In this document: positions 25,926 through 35,328 of the stretch, one piece after another
How positions within the stretch are numbered: position 1 is the stretch's first letter
Layout: every line of letters begins with the position of its first letter
DNA from: Acidobacteriota bacterium
GTDB lineage: Bacteria; Acidobacteriota; Thermoanaerobaculia; Multivoradales; J023
Assembly: GCA_029263315.1 (NCBI GenBank)
Contig: JAJCXR010000054.1
Location: 372,001-436,000 of the forward strand
Direction: 5' to 3'
DNA: 64,000 bases
Translations under genes and position numbers: made by a program
The notes under the pieces: generated by a model
Database searches by the model: none
Seen by the model: only the letters and a program-made list of their open reading frames with translations
What the model was told of the DNA's origin: nothing

Positions 25926-26531
25926 TTACGACGTTGGGTCGGTGGTGGGCGGCTCTGAGCCCAACGGCTCGACCTCACCGAGGACGCCGAAAAGCTGTTC
26001 CTGAATACGTTCCCCGGAATCCTCACCGGCAGGATAGACATAGACCAACTGCAGCGTTCGGTCGTTCCACGGATGAACCAAGAAGACGATGGTCTCTTCC
26101 AGGGCCACACCGTCGTCGCCGAGGTAGTGCCCGCGGGAATAAAAGGCGGTTCCGAGTTGGGAGCCCAACTCCCGCTGTCCTTTGTAGTCGCCGCCTTGAC
26201 GCGCCAAGACGGCTTCTTTGTGCTGCTCGATGGCGGCGATCAAGTTGATACCACCGATTTCTTTCTCGCCCGCCTTCACCGTCAGGGTGCCGGGTACGGC
26301 GGCATCGGAGGGCGCCAACACAATGCCCGACGGGTCATTGGAAACCAGGCGAAAGAAACCGGGCACGCCGGCCAGGGCAACGCCGTTCTGAGGATTCTCG
26401 ACCCGTTCGCCCAGCGGCGGCTCGGCGTTCTCCGCAGCATCCTGCTCACCCCCCTGGCAGGCGGTGAGGCACAGCGAGAAGACGATCGACAGCAATAAGC
26501 TGAGGGCTCGGCGACGATTGGAAAAATCCAT
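25926..26531 (-). CDS. Putative lipoprotein of unknown function
   Basis: A 201-residue protein with a basic N-terminus, hydrophobic core and lipobox LTAC (Cys ~25), so it should be membrane-anchored on the outside. The mature part has VENPQNGVALAGVPGFF and, later, LVYVYPAGEDSGERIQEQL; it looks like a single globular domain of the PsbP/stress-protein kind (a fit of modified lipoproteins that bind small ligands), but this is weak. It lies 43 bp after pntB and 30 bp before rel on the same strand. Confidence 0.75.
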   Translation of the reverse strand: MDFSNRRRALSLLLSIVFSLCLTACQGGEQDAAENAEPPLGERVENPQNGVALAGVPGFFRLVSNDPSGIVLAPSDAAVPGTLTVKAGEKEIGGINLIAAIEQHKEAVLARQGGDYKGQRELGSQLGTAFYSRGHYLGDDGVALEETIVFLVHPWNDRTLQLVYVYPAGEDSGERIQEQLFGVLGEVEPLGSEPPTTDPTS

Positions 26532-26574
26532 GCTAGCGCTCCACTGGCTCCGGGATTCCCAGGACGGGATGACC

Positions 26575-28023
26575 TCAGAGCTCTTTGATTTCCATCAGGA
26601 TGCCTTGTACCGCCTTCTTGGCATCGGCAAAAAGCATCATCGTATTGTCGTATTCGAACAGATCGTTCTTGATACCCGCGAAACCAGGGCTCAAGCTGCG
26701 CTTGATCATGATCACCGTGGCAGCGTTGTAGACCTCGAGAATCGGCATGCCGTAAATCGGACTGCCGGGATCCTTCATCGCCGCCGGGTTGACCACGTCG
26801 TTGGCGCCGACGACGATCGCCACATCGGTGTTTTTGAACTCCGGATTGATCTCGTCCATTTCCTTGAGCTGCTCGTAGGGGACGTCCGCCTCCGCCAACA
26901 GCACGTTCATATGCCCGGGCATGCGTCCCGCCACGGGATGGATGGCATAGGACACCTCGGCGCCCCGTCTCTCCAGCTCACTGGCCAACTCTCGGACCGT
27001 ATGCTGGGCCTGTGCCACCGCCAAACCGTAACCGGGCACGAAGATCACTTTCTCGGCATTTTCGAGCACCAAGGCAGCCTCTTCGGCGCTGAAAGAGCGC
27101 ACATTGTTGTACTCGTCCTTGCCACCGCTGCCACCACCACCACTGGCCGGCTCGGCACCGAAACCACCAAAGAGCACGTTGGCCAAGGTGCGGTTCATCG
27201 CTACGCACATGATCTGCGTCAAGATCAGGCCGGAAGCGCCCACCAAAGCGCCGCTGATGATCAGCACATTGTTGCCGAGCACAAAACCCGTGGCCGCCGC
27301 CGCCAGACCGGAGTAAGAATTCAGCAACGAAATGACCACCGGCATGTCGGCGCCGCCGATGGGAATCACCAAACCGATGCCCAGCAACAGGCTCATGATC
27401 ACCACCGCCAAGGCCACCAAGCTCAAGCTGCCAGCGTCGCTCAGGGAGAAGACGGCATAGGCGCCCACTCCGAGGACACCGAGCAACAGCGCGGCGTTGA
27501 AGAGGTGACGCCCAGGTAACAGGATGGGCGAACCGCTTAGTTTGCCCGCCAGCTTGAGGTAGGCCACCAGACTGCCGGACAGGGTGAGAAAGCCGATCAG
27601 TAGGGAAAGGATGGTGATCATGCCGGACACGCCACCGTTGCCGAGCAGCGCGGCGGGTGTTTGCCCGGAATTCTTCTCGATCACCTCGTGCCACAGCACC
27701 GAGGCGGCGACCAGGCCGGACGCGGCACCGCCGCTACCGTTGAACAGCGCCACCATCTCCGGCATGGAGGTCATCTCCACCTTGACGGCGGCGACGGCGC
27801 CCACCAGGCCGCCCACCAACAGGCCGATGATAATCCACTGGAGGTCGAACTTGCCCATTTCGAGCAGTGTCGCGATCACCGCCACCAGCATCGCTAGGGC
27901 GGACGTGAAATTGCCGCGGCGAGCCGTGCGGATCCGGGTCAAGCCCTTGAGGCCGAAAATGAAGAGGACGGCCGACAACAAATAGAGGGTCGGCACCAGG
28001 GAAGAGTTGAGGAATGCGCTCAT
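26575..28023 (-). CDS. pntB: NAD(P) transhydrogenase subunit beta
   Basis: About 482 residues. The first ~260 form the many-helix proton-channel domain; a Gly/Ser-rich linker (GGGGSGG) leads to the soluble NADP(H)-binding domain with VIFVPGYGLAVAQAQ, GRMPGHMNVLLAEA, VVGANDVVNPAA and KRSLSPGFAG, all hallmark motifs. With the alpha subunits it couples hydride transfer between NADH and NADP+ to proton re-entry and supplies NADPH. ATG at 28023 overlaps the stop of the preceding subunit gene (ATGA), showing translational coupling. Confidence 0.95.
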   Translation of the reverse strand: MSAFLNSSLVPTLYLLSAVLFIFGLKGLTRIRTARRGNFTSALAMLVAVIATLLEMGKFDLQWIIIGLLVGGLVGAVAAVKVEMTSMPEMVALFNGSGGAASGLVAASVLWHEVIEKNSGQTPAALLGNGGVSGMITILSLLIGFLTLSGSLVAYLKLAGKLSGSPILLPGRHLFNAALLLGVLGVGAYAVFSLSDAGSLSLVALAVVIMSLLLGIGLVIPIGGADMPVVISLLNSYSGLAAAATGFVLGNNVLIISGALVGASGLILTQIMCVAMNRTLANVLFGGFGAEPASGGGGSGGKDEYNNVRSFSAEEAALVLENAEKVIFVPGYGLAVAQAQHTVRELASELERRGAEVSYAIHPVAGRMPGHMNVLLAEADVPYEQLKEMDEINPEFKNTDVAIVVGANDVVNPAAMKDPGSPIYGMPILEVYNAATVIMIKRSLSPGFAGIKNDLFEYDNTMMLFADAKKAVQGILMEIKEL

Positions 28024-28310
28024 TTCTTTTTCTTCTTGCTGAACATGGCGAGCATGCGATCGGTGACCAGAAACCCGCCCACCACATTGACCGTGGCTGT
28101 GATGATGGCCACAAATCCCAAGAGGCTGGAGATTTCCGTGTCGCTGGTTTGAGCTGCCACCAGCGCACCGACCACCGTCACGCCGGACACCGCATTGGCG
28201 CCTGACATGAGCGGCGTGTGCAAGGTCGGTGGAATCTTGGTGATGATCTCGAAACCGATGAACATCGCCAAGACGAAGACATAGATCCCAATCAGCAGCG
28301 GCCCCATCAT
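28020..28310 (-). CDS. pntAB: NAD(P) transhydrogenase subunit alpha, membrane part
   Basis: A 96-residue membrane protein with three helices (start IGIYVFVLAMFIGFEII) and the conserved TPLMSGANAVSG segment; it ends in a Lys tail. In split-type transhydrogenases this piece is a separate gene as here. It overlaps both neighbours by 4 bp. Confidence 0.93.
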   Translation of the reverse strand: MMGPLLIGIYVFVLAMFIGFEIITKIPPTLHTPLMSGANAVSGVTVVGALVAAQTSDTEISSLLGFVAIITATVNVVGGFLVTDRMLAMFSKKKKK

Positions 28311-29473
28311 TTGGCGTCCCCTTCAGGGTTCGAAGTGTTTCGGCCGAGGGCTTCCTTGGTCGCCCCATGACGCACATCGCCAGCGTGGGTGAGCAACGCC
28401 CCGTCGATGATCTCGTCCTCGAGATCGAGCTGCATCGCCCCGCCTTCGCCGAGAGTGAGCTGCAACAAGGCCCAGACATTGCGTCCGTAAAGGGAGCTGG
28501 CGTCGATCGGCGTCTCGGCCGGTAGGTTGCTCGGCCCCAAGATCAGCACGCCGCCGTGATCGACCTCGCCATCCTTCTCGGATAGCACGCAGTTACCGCC
28601 CTGGGCCACCGCCAAGTCGACGATCACCGAACCCGAGCCCATGCCCTCGACCATCTCTTGGGTCACCAGGGTAGGAGCTTTGCGCCCCGGCACCAAGGCG
28701 GTACAGATCACGACGTTGGCTTTGGCCACGTGGCGGGTGACGATCTCCCGCTGACGGCGCAAGAAGTCTTCGCTCATCTGTTTGGCGTAGCCGCCCTTGC
28801 CTTCGCCGCTCTCCTCCTGCTCCGGCAACTCGATGAACTTACCGCCCAAGGATTCCACTTGCTCCTTGACCACCGGTCGGATGTCGGACACTTCCACCAC
28901 CGCCCCGAGGCGTTTGGCCGTGGCCACCGCTTGCAGACCGGCGACCCCGGCTCCCATGACGACGACGCGGGCCGGCGTGATGGTGCCGGCGGCGGTCATC
29001 AGTAGAGGAAAGTACTTGCCCAACCGCTGCGCCGCCAGCAACACCGCCTTGTAACCGGCGATCGAGGCTTGGGACGACAGGGCATCCATGCCTTGGGCTC
29101 GGCTGATGCGGGGCACCAGCTCCATGGCCAAGGCGCTGACCTTGCCGTCGGCCAAGCGGGCCACCGTATCGAGGTTGTCGAAGGGCGAGAGCAGGGCGAT
29201 GAGCAGCGACCCCGGCTTCATTTGGGCCGCCTGCTCGGGGCTCGGAGCATTCACCCTGAGCACCACATCAGCGGTGGCCAGGGCAGCGGCGGCGTCGGCG
29301 GCCAAGTGCCCACCCACCGCCTCGTAGTCGTTGTCGGCAATGTGCGAGCCGCTACCGGCAGCGCGCTCGATCACCACCTCCAAGCCGGCGGCAACCATCT
29401 TCTTGACCGTCTCCGGAGTGGCGGCCACCCGCGTCTCGGGGCGGGTCTCGTGGGGAATAAAGACTTTGACCAT
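28307..29473 (-). CDS. pntAA: NAD(P) transhydrogenase subunit alpha, NAD-binding part
   Basis: A 388-residue soluble subunit with two Rossmann-like domains. It begins VFIPHETRPETRVAATPE, has the interdomain MDALSSQASIAGYKA, and the NAD-binding VVVMGAGVAGLQAVATAKRLGA. The ligand loop DLAVAQGGN is present. GGGAG precedes the ATG. First gene of the pntAA-pntAB-pntB cluster, with 4-bp overlap to pntAB; the lipoprotein and rel genes continue on the same strand. Confidence 0.95.
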   Translation of the reverse strand: MVKVFIPHETRPETRVAATPETVKKMVAAGLEVVIERAAGSGSHIADNDYEAVGGHLAADAAAALATADVVLRVNAPSPEQAAQMKPGSLLIALLSPFDNLDTVARLADGKVSALAMELVPRISRAQGMDALSSQASIAGYKAVLLAAQRLGKYFPLLMTAAGTITPARVVVMGAGVAGLQAVATAKRLGAVVEVSDIRPVVKEQVESLGGKFIELPEQEESGEGKGGYAKQMSEDFLRRQREIVTRHVAKANVVICTALVPGRKAPTLVTQEMVEGMGSGSVIVDLAVAQGGNCVLSEKDGEVDHGGVLILGPSNLPAETPIDASSLYGRNVWALLQLTLGEGGAMQLDLEDEIIDGALLTHAGDVRHGATKEALGRNTSNPEGDAK

Positions 29474-29601
29474 GGCTCCCTGGCTGCAGCTCCTTAGCTG
29501 GAAAGTTGAGAATCGTCTGCGGATGGGCCTTCAATACCGGTCGCGATCCTATCCGCCTCCCCCGAGCCATGCAAGGCCTGCCATCCTGGCCTCCGTTGGG
29601 A

Positions 29602-32600
29602 TCAATCCGCGGGGACCTCGGCGGGCAGATCGAAAAGAAGGATCCGCGAGCTTTCCGCCGAGCTCTCCATCAAAGCCAGGCGTCCGCCGTCTAGGGTGAG
29701 TAGGCTCGAGCTCCAAAAGCCATCCAAGGAGCCCATCAGCAGCTCAGCCAAAAAACCCGCGGGCTCGTCGGCCCCGCCGTCGAGCCCGGCCCCTTCCTCC
29801 ACCGGCTGAATCTCCAGCCGACGACCCTTTCCGGTCATCGGATCGAGCTGCAGAAACCGGTGCTCGTCGAGGCGCAGGACCACACCGGACGCCAGATGCG
29901 ACGCTTCCATGGCCTCGCCGGGCACATGGCCCACCACCGCCAGCTCGCCGCTGTCCAGGTCGACCGACCACAAGGTCGTATCGCTGCCGTCCCCGAGCAG
30001 GCAAATGCCGTAGGCCATCGAGGGCGGCGGGTCGAGGCAAAGGCAGCTCAGGCTCGTGGTCGCCAAGTGCCGTGGCTCACCGACGGCCTCAGCGGCGGTC
30101 ACCAGGGACAGTCGGCGGAACCCGGAGGAGCCCGTCAGCCCCTCCATGAACAGCCCCAAGCCCAAGTCGACGGACCCGATCTCTTCGGTGATCAGCAAGG
30201 CGCTGCGTGGGCCAAGGGTCCACAGGTGGTAGTTGGAATCGGTTTCCGGCGGCAGCTCGAGACGCAGATCCTCCCGTGGTCGCGCCGTCAGATCGCCCCG
30301 GTAACGCACCAAGGTGCCTTCGGCATCCGCCAAGAAGCCACTGACTTGCCATTGCCGCTGCGTCTCCAGCCAATCAAAGGACGCCTCGATCAAGGGTGGC
30401 AACCGGATCTCCAGCGGCTCCTCCACGCTCGGATGCAAGGCCAGGGTACGCAACCGCGGTGCCTCGCCCGCCCCATCGAACAGCAGCAGGCGATGCTCGT
30501 CGATGAACGCCAGGTCGTCCGCAACGACGGGCATCGAGCCACCATTGCCGAGCTCGACCCAAAAGGTGCTGCGGATCGCCTTGAGGTTTCCGTCGCCGTA
30601 GTCGAGATTTTCGGACTGGGCCGCCAGGCGCTGTCCCGAGGGGGACCAGCGGACGAGACCGGCCCAGGAGTCGATCTCCATCTGGTGCACCGCTTCGAGG
30701 GGGGTCGGGGTCGGATCGAGGACGAAGGCTGCGCCCCGTCGGGCCATCGGATCATCAACAAAAACTTGCCGTGCCACCGGGCTTCCCAGGAGGATTACCA
30801 GCCCCGCCACCGCCAAACAGCCGACGGCCAGCAGACGGCTGGCCAGGCGCCGCAGAAGCAATAGGGCCACCGCCGAGGCGAGCAGCACCGGCACCACCAA
30901 GGGAATGTCCCGGGCCCACAAATAGAGCTGCCAGCGGGGTGACGGCAGGCTGAATCGTAGGGCCCCCAAGGCGGCGGAGAGGACGGCCACCGGCGTCAGG
31001 AGGAGAATGGGGAGCCACAGCGTCCACGGGGGCTCGGCGGTGCGCAGTCGATAGCGCCGTGCGGCGGCGTTCAAGAAGAGCATGCCCAGCAGCAACATGC
31101 AGACGGCGTTGAGCAGGGGACCGCCCACTTCGAGATCACCGGTCAATGCCATGAGCCCTTCGCCCCGCAGCAAGGCCACCCCTTGACTGATCAAGGCCAA
31201 GGACCCCGCCAAGGCCAGGGCCGTGCGGGACGGCAGGGCCAGCACCATCAAGCCAGCTAAACCGACGACGCTGGTCAGGGGTTGAAACAGCGCCAGCAGA
31301 GCCAGCAGGAAGCCGTTGAAACGCAGGGTGAAGCTTTTGCCACGGTCCTCCGACGCCACCGGCGCACGATCGCTGGCCGTCCCCAAGAGCTGCTGGTCGA
31401 CGGCATCCAGCCTTTGTTTGACCGCCGCCACGTCGCCAGGGGCCAAACGGACCCGTCGATGGCCGTCGGCAGCTTTGGCCTCGAGCCAGAAGTGGCCGCC
31501 ACTCTCCGCCAGCAGACGCAGGTCGACGAGCTCGCGGTAGGTGGTGCTGCGCCGCACCTTAGCCAGGTCATAGGCTGCTTTGGGATCGGCGCCGGCATGC
31601 AGCGACACACCCTCCAGCCAATGCAAGCGATCGCCGCTCAGCACCACCACCGTACCTCGGTCGGAAACCCCGCGCACCACAAGCTCGTCGATCACCGGTG
31701 GCGGCGGCGTTTCCGAATGCGGCGCTGTCTGTGGTGGTTGCGCCTCCTGCACCACCCGCAGGCGGTTGGCCAGGCTGGGATGGCTGAGCTCGCCATCGTC
31801 CCCGGTCCAGCGACGGGGCAGATAGTTGAAGGCATGCACCTTGTTGACGGCGTCGGCCCAGACTTGGGCGTCGCCGCTGAGCTCGACGCCCCGCAGGTCG
31901 CTGCGGTGCTGCCGCCGTTGGCTCGAGGTCGCCCACCAGCCGCGTCCCAAGAGGAGCACCATGGGCCAAATCCAGCCGACAAAAGACAGAGCTCCGAGAC
32001 TCGCCCGGCCCGCCACCAAAGTCGCCCACAGGCCGCCTACGAGCAGCAAGACGTACCCCAGCTCATAGGCGATACGTTGTCGTCGTGTCGCGGTCTCGAT
32101 GTGGGCCACGCTATTGGCCAGGATGGCACGGCTTTCCCCCGGTCCGAGGGTCGCCAATAGATCGTCGCTGAGCAATACCAGCGGACGATAGAAGGAAGTC
32201 AAGGCATGGGCATTGAAATAGAAGCCACCCCTGGGGCCGAAGTGCCGCACCTCCGGTACCCGGCATTGGGCGCGATCGAGGATGCCGAGGCCCAGCGCAT
32301 CGAGCTGGGCCGGTGGCAAGACCGACGCTCGCACCAGCAGCTTAAAGCGCCACGGCGTGCCATGCATCGCCAAGAGGGCCAGTAAGGCCGTCACCATGGC
32401 CGCCGGCGCCCCCCATCCGGAGGCACCCACAGTCGCAGCGAGCTCCTCGAAACAGGCCGCCACGGCGGGGATCAAGGCCAAGAGAATGACATGGCCGTGC
32501 AGCCCCAGGGTGAGCCGCAGAGCGAACGACAGGTACGAAACCAGCCCTTGGCTGAAACCGAACAACTTCTTACGATAGGGGTAGTCGGCAACCGCGACGG

Positions 32601-32814
32601 AGAGCAGCAGAAGTCCCATCTTGAGGAGCAGATAACTGGGATCGTTGAACAGGACGACGCCGACCACGATACCCAACGCCAAACCGCTGTGCCGAGCTTT
32701 CTGGAAATGGAGCTCCTCGAAGGCAGCCTGGCCCATCTTCGGCACAAGCTTGCGCCCCCGACCCCAAACAAAGATCGCAGGGACGGCCAGCAGGACCCAA
32801 GATAGGATAGTCAT
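29602..32814 (-). CDS. Large membrane protein with degenerate M48 peptidase domain and C-terminal propeller-like region
   Basis: A 1070-residue protein. The N-terminal ~330 residues resemble M48 (HtpX/Ste24) membrane peptidases: paired helices, a segment where HExxH should be, and the later SHPSLANRLRV block. The zinc motif is broken: the aligned stretch is NSVAH (234-238), so the first His and the catalytic Glu are missing. A second membrane block (residues ~500-720, six or more helices) follows, then ~340 residues of exported, Trp/Asp-rich repeats that look like a beta-propeller (VRWSPSGQRLAAQSE, then LLLFDGAGE, and others). It is probably a non-catalytic scaffold or sensor. A TACAAT box lies at 32887-32892. 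Function unknown. Confidence 0.75.
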   Translation of the reverse strand: MTILSWVLLAVPAIFVWGRGRKLVPKMGQAAFEELHFQKARHSGLALGIVVGVVLFNDPSYLLLKMGLLLLSVAVADYPYRKKLFGFSQGLVSYLSFALRLTLGLHGHVILLALIPAVAACFEELAATVGASGWGAPAAMVTALLALLAMHGTPWRFKLLVRASVLPPAQLDALGLGILDRAQCRVPEVRHFGPRGGFYFNAHALTSFYRPLVLLSDDLLATLGPGESRAILANSVAHIETATRRQRIAYELGYVLLLVGGLWATLVAGRASLGALSFVGWIWPMVLLLGRGWWATSSQRRQHRSDLRGVELSGDAQVWADAVNKVHAFNYLPRRWTGDDGELSHPSLANRLRVVQEAQPPQTAPHSETPPPPVIDELVVRGVSDRGTVVVLSGDRLHWLEGVSLHAGADPKAAYDLAKVRRSTTYRELVDLRLLAESGGHFWLEAKAADGHRRVRLAPGDVAAVKQRLDAVDQQLLGTASDRAPVASEDRGKSFTLRFNGFLLALLALFQPLTSVVGLAGLMVLALPSRTALALAGSLALISQGVALLRGEGLMALTGDLEVGGPLLNAVCMLLLGMLFLNAAARRYRLRTAEPPWTLWLPILLLTPVAVLSAALGALRFSLPSPRWQLYLWARDIPLVVPVLLASAVALLLLRRLASRLLAVGCLAVAGLVILLGSPVARQVFVDDPMARRGAAFVLDPTPTPLEAVHQMEIDSWAGLVRWSPSGQRLAAQSENLDYGDGNLKAIRSTFWVELGNGGSMPVVADDLAFIDEHRLLLFDGAGEAPRLRTLALHPSVEEPLEIRLPPLIEASFDWLETQRQWQVSGFLADAEGTLVRYRGDLTARPREDLRLELPPETDSNYHLWTLGPRSALLITEEIGSVDLGLGLFMEGLTGSSGFRRLSLVTAAEAVGEPRHLATTSLSCLCLDPPPSMAYGICLLGDGSDTTLWSVDLDSGELAVVGHVPGEAMEASHLASGVVLRLDEHRFLQLDPMTGKGRRLEIQPVEEGAGLDGGADEPAGFLAELLMGSLDGFWSSSLLTLDGGRLALMESSAESSRILLFDLPAEVPAD

Positions 32815-32886
32815 CGGCGAACCCCTTCCGGTGTTCTTGCTATGGTACCCGGTTCAACGACCCTCGGGGTACAGAAGCCCCGGTCC

Positions 32887-32892
32887 ATTGTA
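32887..32892 (-). promoter_or_regulatory. Possible -10 box of the M48-like gene
   Basis: Minus-strand context GCTACAATGG, identical over ten bases to the element before the TonB-like gene. It lies ~70 bp before the ATG at 32814. Confidence 0.35.
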
Positions 32893-32939
32893 GCGACGCC
32901 GTCGAAAACCCTGTTCCCTGGCCCACGGAGAGCATTGCG

Positions 32940-34265
32940 ATGATCAAACCACTGGCTCGAATTCTCGACCTGACCGATCCCGACAACCAATACATCCTCA
33001 ACATGGATATCGACGCCGCCCGCCAACGGCTGCTGAGCGACGATCCCGCGGCGGTGCTCGGGATCGAAGGTTCCTTCGCCTTGGTCGCCCGCCAAGGCGA
33101 GCAAGTGCGTCTGGCCCGCAGCCTGGATCGTCCACTGCGCTATTTCCTGGCCAAAGAGGCAGCCGGGCCGATGCTGATCGTCGCCGATCGCATCGATGCC
33201 ATCCGCCGTTGCTTGGAAGAGCATGGCTACGGCAACCAGTTCCACCCGTCCTACACCCGCATGGTGCCGGCCCACCACGTCACCCACCTGCGCCTCATCG
33301 GTTGTCCCGATCCCAACCCCGTCTACCGGCGCTTCTTCGCACCGCCACGGGCCACTTCCTCCACCGACCTCGACCTCCTCGGCGAGCATTACATCGGCGC
33401 CTTGATGGCCCAAACACGGCAATGGCTCGAAGCGCAGCCGGTCGATGTCCCGATCGGCGTCCTGTTCTCCGGCGGCAGCGACAGCGGCGCCGTCTTCTTG
33501 GCGCTCTACCACCAGCTCCTGCAGTTGGGGCAGAGCCCCGCCCGCTTGAAAGCCTTCACCCTGACCGTCGATGGCCAAGGGCGTGACCTGGAGCAAGCCC
33601 GGGACTTCCTACGGCGCTGCGATTTGGAGATCTTCCTCGAAGCCGTCGATGTGCGCTCCGAGGAGCTCGATCCGCTGGCCGCCATCGCCGTCATCGAGGA
33701 CTACAAACCCCGGGATGTGGAATGTGCCACCGTCGGCCTAGCCCTGTTGCGGGCCATCCGTCAGCGCTACCCGGAATGGCGTCTGTTGGTGGACGGCGAC
33801 GGCGGCGACGAGAACCTCAAGGATTACCCCATCGAGGAGAACCCCGAGCTCACCATCGTCAGCGTGGTCAACAATTCGATGCTCTATCAGGAAGGGTGGG
33901 GAGTCGAGGCGATCAAACATTCGCTGACCTACAGCGGTGGCCAGAGCCGTGGTTGCGTGCGCACCTACGCCCCGGCCCGTAGCCTGGGCTTCGACACCTT
34001 CAGCCCCTTCACCCGGCCGCCGGTGATCGCCGCCGCCGAGGCCATTCCCTTCGCCGAGCTGGCGGCGGGGGATCATGGGGCCCTCTATGCCCTCAAGGGC
34101 GAAGTGACACGACGCGGTATCGCCCACCATACGGGCATCGACATGCCCATCTTCCCGAAGCGGCGCTTCCAGCACGGTGCCGTCTCCGAGGAGGCCGTGG
34201 AGCGCCTCTTCAGTGCCGATCGCGAGACCTACCGTCAGCACTTCTTGGCGCTACATCGCGACTGA
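32940..34265 (+). CDS. Asparagine-synthetase-like amide-forming enzyme lacking glutaminase Cys
   Basis: A 441-residue AsnB homologue. The C-terminal half has the ATP pyrophosphatase loop SGGSDS (177-182) and a variant of the second AsnB motif (VDGDGGDEN), plus PKRRFQHGA near the C-terminus where AsnB has its PK-x-F block. The N-terminal half has the size of the Ntn glutaminase domain, but no Cys follows Met1, so glutamine cannot be used in the usual way. Known relatives with this loss (beta-lactam synthetase, carbapenam synthetase, lasso cyclase) adenylate a carboxylate and form an amide with another amine. First gene of a plus-strand operon; the radical SAM gene follows 13 bp on. The substrate is unknown. 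Confidence 0.8.
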   Translation: MIKPLARILDLTDPDNQYILNMDIDAARQRLLSDDPAAVLGIEGSFALVARQGEQVRLARSLDRPLRYFLAKEAAGPMLIVADRIDAIRRCLEEHGYGNQFHPSYTRMVPAHHVTHLRLIGCPDPNPVYRRFFAPPRATSSTDLDLLGEHYIGALMAQTRQWLEAQPVDVPIGVLFSGGSDSGAVFLALYHQLLQLGQSPARLKAFTLTVDGQGRDLEQARDFLRRCDLEIFLEAVDVRSEELDPLAAIAVIEDYKPRDVECATVGLALLRAIRQRYPEWRLLVDGDGGDENLKDYPIEENPELTIVSVVNNSMLYQEGWGVEAIKHSLTYSGGQSRGCVRTYAPARSLGFDTFSPFTRPPVIAAAEAIPFAELAAGDHGALYALKGEVTRRGIAHHTGIDMPIFPKRRFQHGAVSEEAVERLFSADRETYRQHFLALHRD

Positions 34266-34278
34266 GCCGTCGGGGTCG

Positions 34279-35298
34279 ATGACAAGCCACCCGGGTCTCC
34301 TATCCCGCCACCGCCGCCAACGACCGGTCGTCGATGTGTGGAAACCCCACGGCGCCTTAGTGGAGACGGAGCGCCTGCCCAACGGTGGACGGGCACGGGT
34401 CCTGACCGCCTTCCTGAGCGGCCGGGAATGCCCCTTCGAGTGTGTGTTCTGTGATCTCTGGCGCTACACCATCGAAGGGCCGACGCCCCCCGGGGCGTTG
34501 CCGGCACAGTTACGGCGGTTGTTACGTGAGCATGGGCAGCCAGAAGCGGAAGCGACATACGACGAGCAGCACATCAAGCTCTACAACGCCAGCAACTACT
34601 TCGATGTCAAGGCGGTGCCCAAAGCTGACGACGACGCCATGGTCGCCCTGCTGCAACCCTTCGACCGGGTCATCGTCGAGTCCCACCCCAAACTGGTGGG
34701 CCGTCGCTGCCTGGAGGTGGCGCAGCAATTGGGTCCGGACCGCCTGCAAGTGGCCATGGGGCTCGAAACCGTGCATCCCGAGGCGCAGCCTCGCCTCGGC
34801 AAGGGGGCCGACCTCGACGACTACCGTCGGGCAGCGCAGCGGCTGCGGGGGGAGGGCATCGTCTGGCGCGCCTTTGTATTGGTCGGTGCACCGTTCATCC
34901 CCCTGGCGGAAGCCGCCCACTGGGCAGCGCGCAGCACCGCCTTCGCCTTCGAAAACGGGGCCGTGCAGGTATCTCTGATTCCCGTGCGGGGGGACCACGC
35001 TGCGCTGCGAGAGCTGGCCAGCCAAGGGGACTTTCAGGCACCGACCTTGGGCCATTTGGAGGAGGCTCTGGATCGCTGCCTGGAGCTCGATGGCCCCGGC
35101 CTGGTGAGCGCCGATCTGTGGGATCTGGCCAGTTTCTCCGACTGCCAGGTATGTTTTACCGCCCGTCGCCACCGGCTCGAGCGCATCCACCTGACCGCTC
35201 GGCCGGAGCCGCCGATGACCTGCTCACATTGCGCCGGTCCGATCAGCGATGCCGAGCCTGCGAACCACCGCCCGACGATAACCACCGCCCGAAGATAA
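34279..35298 (+). CDS. Radical SAM enzyme (COG1244-like)
   Basis: About 339 residues. The [4Fe-4S] cluster motif is C51-x3-C55-x2-C58 (ECPFECVFCDLW). Further blocks KLYNASNYFD, VIVESHPKLVG and MGLETVHPEA look like the COG1244/Elp3-like radical SAM group that includes archaeosine-pathway RaSEA, but the assignment is from memory. A CSHC pair at the C-terminus (MTCSHCAGPI) may bind another metal. It is 13 bp after the asparagine-synthetase-like gene and 12 bp before the FAD gene; its last codons lie in a 17-bp tandem repeat. A role in modifying a small molecule made with its neighbours is inferred. Confidence 0.8.
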   Translation: MTSHPGLLSRHRRQRPVVDVWKPHGALVETERLPNGGRARVLTAFLSGRECPFECVFCDLWRYTIEGPTPPGALPAQLRRLLREHGQPEAEATYDEQHIKLYNASNYFDVKAVPKADDDAMVALLQPFDRVIVESHPKLVGRRCLEVAQQLGPDRLQVAMGLETVHPEAQPRLGKGADLDDYRRAAQRLRGEGIVWRAFVLVGAPFIPLAEAAHWAARSTAFAFENGAVQVSLIPVRGDHAALRELASQGDFQAPTLGHLEEALDRCLELDGPGLVSADLWDLASFSDCQVCFTARRHRLERIHLTARPEPPMTCSHCAGPISDAEPANHRPTITTARR

Positions 35299-35328
35299 CC
35301 AAGACCGACGATGACCCCGCCCGAAGAT
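35263..35328. repeat. ~17-bp degenerate tandem repeat, 4 units, over a gene junction
   Basis: Units at 35263-35279, 35280-35296, 35297-35312 and 35313-35328 share the pattern AACCACCGCCCGAxGAT. They span the radical SAM stop codon and the ATG of the next gene, so both gene ends derive from the repeat. Confidence 0.7.

Noticed and set aside
26464..27519. 351-codon plus-strand frame opposite pntB
   Set aside because: Antisense shadow; His/Gln-rich product without domain.
29602..32814. Active M48 zinc peptidase
   Set aside because: The aligned HExxH is NSVAH, lacking one zinc His and the catalytic Glu.
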